Source: Pseudomonadota bacterium (lineage in GTDB: Bacteria; Pseudomonadota; Gammaproteobacteria; Steroidobacterales; Steroidobacteraceae). From it: a stretch of DNA of 46,022 bases. Position 1 is the first letter of the stretch. The number at the start of each line of letters is the position of its first letter. Shown here piece by piece: positions 36,525-43,821 of this stretch. The stretch covers positions 1 to 46,022 of the forward strand of contig JAKBWB010000027.1 in assembly GCA_021843755.1 (NCBI GenBank), read 5' to 3'. Both the position numbers and the translations under genes were made by a program. The notes under the pieces are model-generated. The model did not search any database. It worked only from the letters and a program-made list of their open reading frames with translations, and was not told the origin of the DNA.

Positions 36525-38492
36525 ATGAACGAGCCGCTTGACTTCGGGGCCCGCGCTGCCGAGCCGGTGGCGCCCGCCTGGCCGCTCGGCGAGACGCTCC
36601 AGCGCGCCGCGCGCCCCGATGCGCTGGAGCAGGCCATTCGCGCCGCGCGCGATGCATTGCTCGGTCTGCAGCAGCCGGACGGCCATTGGGTGTTCGAGCT
36701 CGAAGCCGACTGCACCATCCCGGCCGAGTACATCATGATGATGCACTACCTGGATGAGATCGATGCGCCGTTGCAGCAGCGCCTGGCCGTCTATCTGCGC
36801 GAGCATCAGCAGCCCGAGGGGGGCTGGCCGCTCTACCAGGGAGGGGAGCTGGATCTGTCGTGCACCGTCAAGGCATATTTTGCCCTGAAGCTCGTCGGCG
36901 ATGATCCGCAGTCCGAGCACATGCGCCGGGCGCGCGAGGTGGTGCTCGCGCGCGGTGGCGCGGCGCACGCCAATGTATTCACGCGCATCGCGCTGGCCCT
37001 GTTCGGCCAAGTCCCGTGGCGGGCCGTGCCGTACATCCCCGTGGAGATCATGCTCCTGCCGCGATGGTTCCCGTTCCATGTGGAGAAGGTCTCGTACTGG
37101 TCGCGCACCGTGATGGTGCCGCTGTTCGTGCTGTGCACGCTCAAGCCCGTGGCGCGCAATCCCCGGCGGGTGAACATCCGGGAACTGTTCATCGTGGCGC
37201 CGCAGGACGAGCGTCACTATTTCCGCCTGCCCGAGCGGGGCCGGTGGCTCGCCCGGATGTTCTTCACGCTCGATCGAGTGTTTCGCGTGCTCGACCCGCT
37301 GATTCCGCGTGCGATGCGCGCGCGCGCGCTGCGCCGTGCCGAACGCTGGACGATCGAGCGGCTCAACGGCGAGGACGGCCTGGGGGCGATCTTTCCGGCC
37401 ATGGTCAATGCGCTGGAGATGATGGTGCTGCTCGGTTACGGGCCCGACGATCCGCGCCGCGTTACGGCCAAGCGCGCTCTGGAGAAGCTCGTGGTCGAGC
37501 AGGGTGATCGCGCCTACTGCCAGCCGTGCGTTTCCCCCGTCTGGGATACGGGTCTGGCCTGCCTCACGCTCCAGGCGCTGGGTGACCCTGAGAGTCTCGC
37601 CGGCGCATCCCGGGGCTTGGACTGGCTGAAGCCCCGCCAGATCCTCGAGCCGGTCGGGGATTGGCGCGCCCGCCGGCCCGCGGTGCGCAGCGGAGGCTGG
37701 CCGTTCCAGTACGGCAACGCCCATTATCCGGATCTCGACGATACCGCGGTGGTGGCCTGGTCGATGCATGCGGCGCAGGGACGCGAGCGCTATGCGCACA
37801 GCATCGCGCGCGCGCTCGATTGGCTGGTCGGCATGCAGAGCGAGGGCGGCGGCTTTGCGGCCTTCGATGCCGACAACACGCACTACAACCTCAATTACAT
37901 TCCCTTTGCCGATCATGGCGCGCTGCTCGATCCCCCGACGAGCGACGTGACCGCGCGCGTGGTCACGGTGTTGGCCCGCGCCGAGCGGCCGCAAGATCGT
38001 CCGGCGCTCGAGCGGGCGCTCGCGTTCCTGCGGCGCGAGCAGGAACCGGACGGCTCGTGGTTTGGCCGCTGGGGAACCAACTACATCTACGGTACCTGGT
38101 CGGTGCTGATCGCGCTCGAGGCCGCCGGCGTCGCGCCCGAGGATCCGATGGTGGTGCGCGCCGTCGAGTGGCTGCGCGCGCGCCAGAACGCTGACGGCGG
38201 GTGGGGCGAGAGCAACGACAGTTACGATCGGCTGCGCTACGGCGATCGGCCCTTCGTCAGTACCCCCTATCAGACGGCCTGGGCCGTGCTGGGGTTGATC
38301 GCCGCCGGCGAGCGCGCCGCGCCGGCGGTGCACCGCGGCGTGGAGTTTCTGCTGCGTACGCAGCAGCACGGCCTGTGGAGCCACCCGAGCTTCACCGCGC
38401 CGGGCTTTCCTCGAGTGTTCTACCTCAAGTATCACGGCTACAGCGCCTACTTTCCGCTCTGGGCGCTCGCGGCCTATCGCCAGGGGAGCTAG
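36525..38492 (+). CDS. shc: Squalene-hopene cyclase
   Basis: A 655-residue monotopic membrane enzyme that folds and cyclises squalene to hopene and hopanol. The protonating DXDD motif is DLDDTA at residues 403-406 onward. QW-type repeats appear along the chain (for example QQPDGHWVFELE, QQPEGGWPLY, QNADGGWGES, QEPDGSWFGRWG), as does the FAAFDADNTHYNL loop. ATG 36525 is preferred; an upstream TTG at 36456 would add an unlikely basic tail. The 148 bases between the squalene synthase and this gene hold no gene. hpnG starts 7 bases after the stop. Confidence 0.96.
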   Translation: MNEPLDFGARAAEPVAPAWPLGETLQRAARPDALEQAIRAARDALLGLQQPDGHWVFELEADCTIPAEYIMMMHYLDEIDAPLQQRLAVYLREHQQPEGGWPLYQGGELDLSCTVKAYFALKLVGDDPQSEHMRRAREVVLARGGAAHANVFTRIALALFGQVPWRAVPYIPVEIMLLPRWFPFHVEKVSYWSRTVMVPLFVLCTLKPVARNPRRVNIRELFIVAPQDERHYFRLPERGRWLARMFFTLDRVFRVLDPLIPRAMRARALRRAERWTIERLNGEDGLGAIFPAMVNALEMMVLLGYGPDDPRRVTAKRALEKLVVEQGDRAYCQPCVSPVWDTGLACLTLQALGDPESLAGASRGLDWLKPRQILEPVGDWRARRPAVRSGGWPFQYGNAHYPDLDDTAVVAWSMHAAQGRERYAHSIARALDWLVGMQSEGGGFAAFDADNTHYNLNYIPFADHGALLDPPTSDVTARVVTVLARAERPQDRPALERALAFLRREQEPDGSWFGRWGTNYIYGTWSVLIALEAAGVAPEDPMVVRAVEWLRARQNADGGWGESNDSYDRLRYGDRPFVSTPYQTAWAVLGLIAAGERAAPAVHRGVEFLLRTQQHGLWSHPSFTAPGFPRVFYLKYHGYSAYFPLWALAAYRQGS

Positions 38493-38499
38493 AGATCTC

Positions 38500-39240
38500 T
38501 TGAGCTGCGTCGGCATCGTCGCGGCGCTCGCATCCGAGGCTCGGGCGTTCGCCCCCGCTGCCCCGACAGCCGGCGCAGGCGAGGTCGTGCGACTCGAGGA
38601 CGATGCGCTGCTCACCGTCAGTGGAATGGGGTGGGACGGCGCGCACGCCGCAGCGCAGCGGCTGGCGCGCGCCGGGGCAAGCGCGCTCGCCAGTGTCGGG
38701 ACGGCCGGTGGCCTCGATCCGGCGCTGCGCTGCGGCACGGTGCTCGTGCCGCGGGAGGTCCATGCGCTCGAAGGGCAACCGCTTGCCGCGCATGCGCCGT
38801 GGCGGGCGGCCGTGCTTGCGGCGGTGCCGCGCGACTGTCAGGTGAGCGAAGGGGCGCTGCTCACCAGCGGCGTCCCCGTCGGCTCGCGGCTCGACAAGGC
38901 GATCGCGTGGCGCGAGAGCGGCTGTGTGGCGATTGACATGGAAAGCGCCGCCGTGGCGCGTTTCGCCGCCGCCGCGGCCGTGCCGTTCATGGTGCTGCGG
39001 GTGATCGTGGATACCGCCGGTGATGAGCTGCCCGAGCCGGTGATGGCGGCGAGCCGCGGCGGGCAGCTCGCACTGGGTCGGCTCTTGTGGGGCCTAGCGC
39101 TGACACCCTGGAACATTGCGGCGCTCTACCGGCTCTCTCGGCGCTTTCGCACGGCGTGCGGCGTGCTGGCGCGCCTGGGGGAATCGGATCTGCCGGCCCG
39201 GCGGGCGCTCACGGCGGGGCAGTGGAGGGCGAGTCTGTGA
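38500..39240 (+). CDS. hpnG: Adenosylhopane nucleosidase HpnG
   Basis: A 246-residue phosphorylase/nucleosidase-fold enzyme. HpnG releases adenine from adenosylhopane to give ribosylhopane. The N-terminal VGIVAALASEARAF, the glycine loop ASVGTAGGLDPAL and the substrate-binding IDMESAAVARFA follow the MTA/SAH nucleosidase pattern, with the acid Asp in VDTAGDELP. The start is TTG 38500, preceded by GGGGAG at the end of shc. Its TGA overlaps the GTG of hpnA. Confidence 0.93.
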   Translation: MSCVGIVAALASEARAFAPAAPTAGAGEVVRLEDDALLTVSGMGWDGAHAAAQRLARAGASALASVGTAGGLDPALRCGTVLVPREVHALEGQPLAAHAPWRAAVLAAVPRDCQVSEGALLTSGVPVGSRLDKAIAWRESGCVAIDMESAAVARFAAAAAVPFMVLRVIVDTAGDELPEPVMAASRGGQLALGRLLWGLALTPWNIAALYRLSRRFRTACGVLARLGESDLPARRALTAGQWRASL

Positions 39241-40259
39241 AGGCGCTGGTTACGGGAGCCAGTGGGTTCGTCGGGGCGGCGCTCGCGCGCACGTTGCTCG
39301 CGGCGGGCTGGCAGGTGCGCGCGCTGGTGCGCGCGGGCTCGGATCGACGCAATCTGCAGGCGCTGTCGCTCGAGACAGTGGTCGGCGACCTCACCGACGA
39401 GCCCTCGCTGCGGCGGGCCGTGGAGCGGTGCGATGCGGTGTTTCATGCCGCGGCGGACTACCGCCTGTGGGTGCCGGATCCACAGTCGATGTACCAGGCC
39501 AATGTCGAGGGGACGCGCAACCTGCTCGCGGCGGCGCACCGGGCCGGTGTGACGCGCATCGTCTACACCAGCAGCGTCGCATGCGTCGGCTTGCCCGCAG
39601 ACGGCGGTCTCGGCACCGAGCAGACCCCCGTGTCGCTCGCGGACATGGTCGGTCACTACAAGCGCTCGAAATTTCTCGCCGAGCAGGTCGCGCTGGAGGC
39701 GGCTGCGCGCGGGGTGCCCGTGGTGATCGTCAATCCGGCCGCTCCGGTCGGGCCCCGGGATGTGAAGCCCACGCCCACCGGGCAGATCGTGCTCGATGCG
39801 GCGCTCGGGCGCATGCCGGCCTACGTGGATACCGGACTGAACATCGTGCACGTCGATGACGTCGCCGCCGGCCACGTGCTGGCGTTTCATCACGGGCGGG
39901 TCGGGGAACGCTACATCCTCGGCGGGGAGAATCTGCCGCTGCGCACGATTCTCATCGAGATCACCCGCCTCGCCGGGCGCGCCCCACCGCGCCTGAAGCT
40001 GCCGCATGGCCTGGTGCTGCCGATCGCGTACGTCGCCGAGGGTATCGCCCGCCTGAGCGGCAAGCCCACGCGAGTGACCGTCGAGAGCGTGCGCATGGCC
40101 CGCAAGCGCATGTACTTCTCGAGTGAGAAAGCCGAGCGCGAACTCGGGTATCGATTCCGTCCGGCCCACCTGGCTTTCCAGGATGCCCTGGCGTGGTTTC
40201 GCGAAGCGGGATATCTGCAGGGGAGCCGGCCGCGCGGCCGGCCGGCTCAGAACGGGTAG
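39237..40259 (+). CDS. hpnA: Hopanoid-associated sugar epimerase HpnA
   Basis: A 340-residue NAD(P)-dependent short-chain dehydrogenase of the extended (dihydroflavonol reductase-like) type, named HpnA in hopanoid loci; its reaction is unproven. The Rossmann glycine motif VTGASGFVGAAL is at the N-terminus. FHAAADYRLWVPD, YTSSVACVGL and the catalytic YKRSKFLAEQ (YxxxK) follow. The GTG start at 39237 overlaps the hpnG stop (GTGA), with GGAGGG 7 bases upstream, a strong ribosome binding site. The 3' end overlaps the convergent barrel gene by 13 bases inside a GC-rich palindrome. Confidence 0.93.
   Translation: MKALVTGASGFVGAALARTLLAAGWQVRALVRAGSDRRNLQALSLETVVGDLTDEPSLRRAVERCDAVFHAAADYRLWVPDPQSMYQANVEGTRNLLAAAHRAGVTRIVYTSSVACVGLPADGGLGTEQTPVSLADMVGHYKRSKFLAEQVALEAAARGVPVVIVNPAAPVGPRDVKPTPTGQIVLDAALGRMPAYVDTGLNIVHVDDVAAGHVLAFHHGRVGERYILGGENLPLRTILIEITRLAGRAPPRLKLPHGLVLPIAYVAEGIARLSGKPTRVTVESVRMARKRMYFSSEKAERELGYRFRPAHLAFQDALAWFREAGYLQGSRPRGRPAQNG
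40223..40248. terminator. GC-rich palindrome at the hpnA/barrel convergence
   Basis: An 18-bp perfect palindrome (GCCGGCCGC then GCGGCCGGC, 40225-40242) is nested in outer arms GAGCCGG (40223-40229) and CCGGCTC (40242-40248). It encodes the last residues of hpnA and reaches the stop region of the opposite gene. Without a T tract, it may act as a bidirectional pause or Rho-assisted terminator. Confidence 0.45.
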
Positions 40260-41632
40260 CCGATGCCGGTGAATACCGCCAGACCCTGACTGCTGGGCCC
40301 GAGGCCCTCCCCGATGTCGACATAGCCGACCACCGAGGGCGCGGCGATGGCGCGAAAGCCGAGGCCGACCACCGTATGTAATTGGCTGATCGGCCATTGG
40401 CCGTAGCTCCGAAAGACCCGCCCGGCGTCGACGAAGGGGGTTGCCTGGATGTCGATGTGAGTCGAGAAGGCGTTGAACTCGAGCACTGTCTTGCGCAGCT
40501 CGAGATTGAAGTCGAATGCGTTGCGGTCGTAGAAGCGCGAGGTGCCGTAGCCGCGCAGCGGCTGTGAGCCGCCGATGGTCTCGTGATCGCCGCCGAGGCT
40601 GCTGAGGGCCCAGAACGGGACGTGATGGACCGTCGGCTCGTAGCGCAGGTCGAAGTGGGTCGCCACGGTGAGGCTGCGCATCGGCGACCAGTAGAAGCGG
40701 GCATCGACCCCCGCCTCGGTGAACAGCGAGCTGCTGATGTCGACGTTGCGGCTGGCGAGGCCGCCGTAGACGATGACGTACGCTCCGCTCGTCGGGATGA
40801 CGATGTTGTTGCGCGTGTCGTAGATCAGCGCAACGCGCTGCAGCAGCTCGTGAGTGACGCCGAGCCCGAGGATGTTCCGGAAGCGGGAAGTGATCGAGGG
40901 CACGCCCGGAAGGTGCCCGGCGGTGATCTTCACCTTGCGGGCGATGAAAGTGTAGGCGAGCTGCCAGGTGTGCGTGATGTTCCAGCCGATCTGAGTTCGC
41001 GCCAGCATCTCCTGGTCGGTGTACACGGTCTGGTTGATCCGCTCCGAGTCGTTGCCGATGCCGTAGAAGCGCGGCGTGCCGCTGCGGCTGTACTTGATCT
41101 GCACGCTCCACGACCAGCGGCTCTCGCGCAGCAGACCGTTCTCGAGTTTCGCGTCGAACCAGCTCTGGACGCGCTGGCTCAGTCCGCCCTCGACGTACCA
41201 CTGCGTGTTCGGCGAGGGATAGTCGAAGATCCGCCCGTCGATGCCCACGCCGAAGTAGGGGTTGTAGTTGATGTCCGGGGCGATGATGCGGGTGATCTGG
41301 CCGGCTGAATTGGTGTGCAGCACCGTCGGGATGACCCCGAGGGTGAGGCCGCTCAGCGGATCGACGGCGGTCAGGGGCACCGGCAACACCGGCCAGGTGG
41401 TCGGATTGAGCCAGTTGATCGGGTGCGCGCGCGGCGGCGGCGCCTGGGCGGCGGCGCGGACCGTGGCATGGATCGCCGCGGCAGTGGAGCCCGGCCGAAG
41501 TCGGGGCGCCACGGGCGGCGGCTTGCGGGCGGCGGCCGGGTGGGACACCGCAAACATCCCGAGCCCCAGCGCGGCTGCTGCCACGAGTGGTCGTGCTGGG
41601 CTATGCTTGCGAGGCATGCAGTTCCGTTTCAT
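40247..41632 (-). CDS. Omp85/BamA-like outer-membrane barrel protein lacking POTRA domains
   Basis: A 461-residue predicted outer-membrane beta-barrel. A signal peptide (RPLVAAAALGLGMFAVSHPAAA) is followed by a Pro-rich linker of about 45 residues and then repeated amphipathic strands. The surface-antigen (Omp85 C-terminal) pattern is seen in LGGDHETIGGSQPLRGYG, which holds the conserved RGY loop, and in FVDAGRVF. The chain ends in GIGYPF with the terminal Phe of barrel proteins. There is no room for POTRA domains, unlike TamA and BamA. ATGs at 41632 and 41617 both fit. It is convergent with hpnA and divergent from hpnB, so it is embedded in the hopanoid locus. A role in lipid or protein export is a guess. 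Confidence 0.82.
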   Translation of the reverse strand: MKRNCMPRKHSPARPLVAAAALGLGMFAVSHPAAARKPPPVAPRLRPGSTAAAIHATVRAAAQAPPPRAHPINWLNPTTWPVLPVPLTAVDPLSGLTLGVIPTVLHTNSAGQITRIIAPDINYNPYFGVGIDGRIFDYPSPNTQWYVEGGLSQRVQSWFDAKLENGLLRESRWSWSVQIKYSRSGTPRFYGIGNDSERINQTVYTDQEMLARTQIGWNITHTWQLAYTFIARKVKITAGHLPGVPSITSRFRNILGLGVTHELLQRVALIYDTRNNIVIPTSGAYVIVYGGLASRNVDISSSLFTEAGVDARFYWSPMRSLTVATHFDLRYEPTVHHVPFWALSSLGGDHETIGGSQPLRGYGTSRFYDRNAFDFNLELRKTVLEFNAFSTHIDIQATPFVDAGRVFRSYGQWPISQLHTVVGLGFRAIAAPSVVGYVDIGEGLGPSSQGLAVFTGIGYPF

Positions 41633-41762
41633 CGACTCAATCAGCGTACGTTCCGCGTCCTGTGTACGCGGCCTCGGGCTTGTGACATTGGGGCCAACGC
41701 CATCGGCCCTCCAGGCACGCCTCGGGTGGCGCGGGAGCGGCAGGCAGCGATCTGAACCGTCG

Positions 41763-41785
41763 ATTATATCGATGAATCATGATTC
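41763..41785 (-). promoter_or_regulatory. Predicted -10 box and palindromic operator between the barrel gene and hpnB
   Basis: On the minus strand a perfect TATAAT lies at 41768-41763. Directly upstream, in the presumed spacer, is the perfect 12-bp palindrome GAATCATGATTC (41774-41785). The arrangement suggests a regulated promoter for the barrel gene, with a leader of about 120 bases. The -35 element is poor. Confidence 0.4.
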
Positions 41786-41821
41786 CCACAGGCTGGCATA
41801 GCCGAAGGTCTGGGCGGGCCC

Positions 41822-42985
41822 ATGCCGCCGGGGTTTGAGCCGTGCCTGGCGGCCGCGGTGCCGCTGCTGATCTGGCTGTACCTGGCGCTGTTTCGCGGTG
41901 GGTTCTGGCGTCCGTGCACGCTGCCGCCGGCGGGAAGCCCCGCGCATGCGCGCGTCGTGGCCATCGTGCCGGCACGCAATGAAGCCGAAAACATCGGTCG
42001 CGCGGTGCAGTCTCTTCTGCGGCAGCGCTTCCAGGGCGAGCTGCGCGTGTTCGTGGTCGATGACGGCAGCACGGATGCAACGGCAGAGGCGGCGCGTGCC
42101 GCCGCCGAAGCGGCCGGGGCCAGTGAGCGGCTGACGGTGCTCGCGGGCGCGCCGCTGCCGCCGGGCTGGACGGGCAAGCTCTGGGCGATGTCGCAAGGTG
42201 TGCAGGCCGCAGCGGCGTTCCGACCGGATTATCTGCTGTTCACCGACGCGGATATCGAGCATGCGCCGGACGGCGTCGCGGCACTGGTGTCCCAGGCGGT
42301 GCGCGCCGGGCGCGATCTGGTCTCGGTCATGGTCCGACTTTCGTGCGTCACATGGGCCGAGCGCTGCCTGATTCCGGCATTCGTATTCTTTTTCTTCAAG
42401 CTCTATCCCCCGCGCTGGATCGCCGCGGCGCACGCGCGCACCGCCGGCGCCGCGGGCGGCTGCATGCTGGTGCGGCCCGCCGCGCTCGAGCGTGCCGGGG
42501 GGCTGGCGGCCATCCGGGGGCGCATCATTGATGACTGCGCGCTCGCGGCCCTGCTGAAGCGTGCCGGCGGCTCGCTCTGGCTCGGCCTGTCCGATACGAC
42601 GCGCAGTCTGCGCGTCTATGGCCGCTTCGCCGAGATCGGCGCGATGATATCGCGCACCGCATTTCATCAGTTGCGCCACAGCTGGGTGCTGCTCGCCGGC
42701 TCGCTCGCCGGGCTGCTCGTGACCTACGTCGTCCCGCCGCTGCTGCTGCTGACCGGCGAGCCTGTGTGCATGGCGCTCGGGGCGGCGGCCTGGGCCGTGA
42801 TGACCCTGTGTTATCTGCCCCTGGTGCGCTTCTACCGGCTCCCGGGCGCGTACGCGCTGCTGCTGCCGTGCGTCGCACTGTTCTACGCGGCGGCGACGCT
42901 GCACTCGGCGATCCGCTACGCACGCGGCCGAGGGGGGCAGTGGAAGGGCCGGGCGCAGGATGTGCGCCAGAGCGAAACGGGGTGA
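41822..42985 (+). CDS. hpnB: Hopene-associated glycosyltransferase HpnB
   Basis: A 387-residue family 2 glycosyltransferase with an N-terminal membrane helix (AAAVPLLIWLYLALF) and three or so C-terminal helices. Catalytic-domain motifs are VVAIVPARNEAENIG, VFVVDDGSTDATAE, the metal-binding LFTDADIEHAPDG and RIIDDCALAALLK. The C-terminal RGGQWKGRAQ is common in HpnB proteins. The sugar and acceptor are not established for the family. It starts 60 bases from the edge of the divergent regulatory region, and its stop overlaps the PPTase GTG by GTGA. Confidence 0.9.
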   Translation: MPPGFEPCLAAAVPLLIWLYLALFRGGFWRPCTLPPAGSPAHARVVAIVPARNEAENIGRAVQSLLRQRFQGELRVFVVDDGSTDATAEAARAAAEAAGASERLTVLAGAPLPPGWTGKLWAMSQGVQAAAAFRPDYLLFTDADIEHAPDGVAALVSQAVRAGRDLVSVMVRLSCVTWAERCLIPAFVFFFFKLYPPRWIAAAHARTAGAAGGCMLVRPAALERAGGLAAIRGRIIDDCALAALLKRAGGSLWLGLSDTTRSLRVYGRFAEIGAMISRTAFHQLRHSWVLLAGSLAGLLVTYVVPPLLLLTGEPVCMALGAAAWAVMTLCYLPLVRFYRLPGAYALLLPCVALFYAAATLHSAIRYARGRGGQWKGRAQDVRQSETG

Positions 42986-43821
42986 TCCGCCGGGCGCAGC
43001 CCATTCGAGTGCGGCCGCTCGAGCCGGGGCGCATCGAGCTGTGGTGCGCGTTCCTCCCCGACCTCGATGCTGAAAGGCTGGAGGAAGTGTACGCGGCGCT
43101 GCTCACCGAGGCCGAGCGCGCCCGCCAGCGGCGGTTGCGCTTTGCCGAGGATCGCCGGCGGGACCTGGCGGCCCGGGTCCTCGTGCGCACGGTGCTGTCG
43201 CGCTACGCGTCCGTGCCGCCCGAAACATGGGTGTTCGGGGTCGATGCGCGCGGCCGTCCGCGGATCGTCGCGCCGCAGCCTGCGACGCCGCTGCAATTCA
43301 ATATCGCGCACAGCGGCGATCTGGTCGTGGTGGGTGTCGCGCCCGGAAATCCGCTCGGCGTCGATGTGGAGCAGTTGGCGCGCCGGACGGATACCACGCG
43401 GCTCGAGCGGTATTTCGCACCGCTGGAGATCAGACAGATGCGGGCACTGCCGGCGCGCGCGCGGCGGCTACGGTTCTTCGAACTCTGGACGCTCAAGGAG
43501 TCATATCTCAAGGCCCGGGGCGTGGGTCTGCGCATGCCGCTGCATTCGTTGGCGTTCGAGTTTCCCGGGCCCGGCGCGGTACGCATGTCGCTGGCGGCCG
43601 CAGTCCCCGACCGCGCCTCCCGCTGGGCGTTCGCGCAGTTCACGCTGCGGGACGAGTACATGCTTGCCGTGTGCGCCGAGCGCGCGGGCCTGCAGCCGTT
43701 GCAGCTTGCCGTGCACGAGGTGGTCCCCCTCGGCTCGCAGCGACGGCTCGCGCCACGGCTCGCGCGCGCCAACGGAATCGAGGCGGCCTCGCCGGCCGGC
43801 ATGGCCGAGTCAGGGAGTTGA
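42982..43821 (+). CDS. 4'-phosphopantetheinyl transferase superfamily protein (Sfp type)
   Basis: A 279-residue Sfp-type PPTase that attaches the phosphopantetheine arm of CoA to carrier-protein serines. The core motifs are present: FNIAHSGDLVVVGV, LGVDVEQLARR with the Mg-binding acidic residues, and the FFELWTLKESYLKARG signature. The two-lobed length fits the Sfp rather than the AcpS group. The GTG at 42982 overlaps the hpnB stop, so it is translationally coupled to hpnB. No polyketide, peptide synthetase or carrier protein is in this window, so its target is unknown. The last 12 bases overlap the convergent M28 gene. Confidence 0.9.
   Translation: MIRRAQPIRVRPLEPGRIELWCAFLPDLDAERLEEVYAALLTEAERARQRRLRFAEDRRRDLAARVLVRTVLSRYASVPPETWVFGVDARGRPRIVAPQPATPLQFNIAHSGDLVVVGVAPGNPLGVDVEQLARRTDTTRLERYFAPLEIRQMRALPARARRLRFFELWTLKESYLKARGVGLRMPLHSLAFEFPGPGAVRMSLAAAVPDRASRWAFAQFTLRDEYMLAVCAERAGLQPLQLAVHEVVPLGSQRRLAPRLARANGIEAASPAGMAESGS

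Noticed and set aside
36129-38738. An 869-codon frame opposite shc and its neighbours
   Set aside because: Antisense shadow of the cyclase; no domain recognised.
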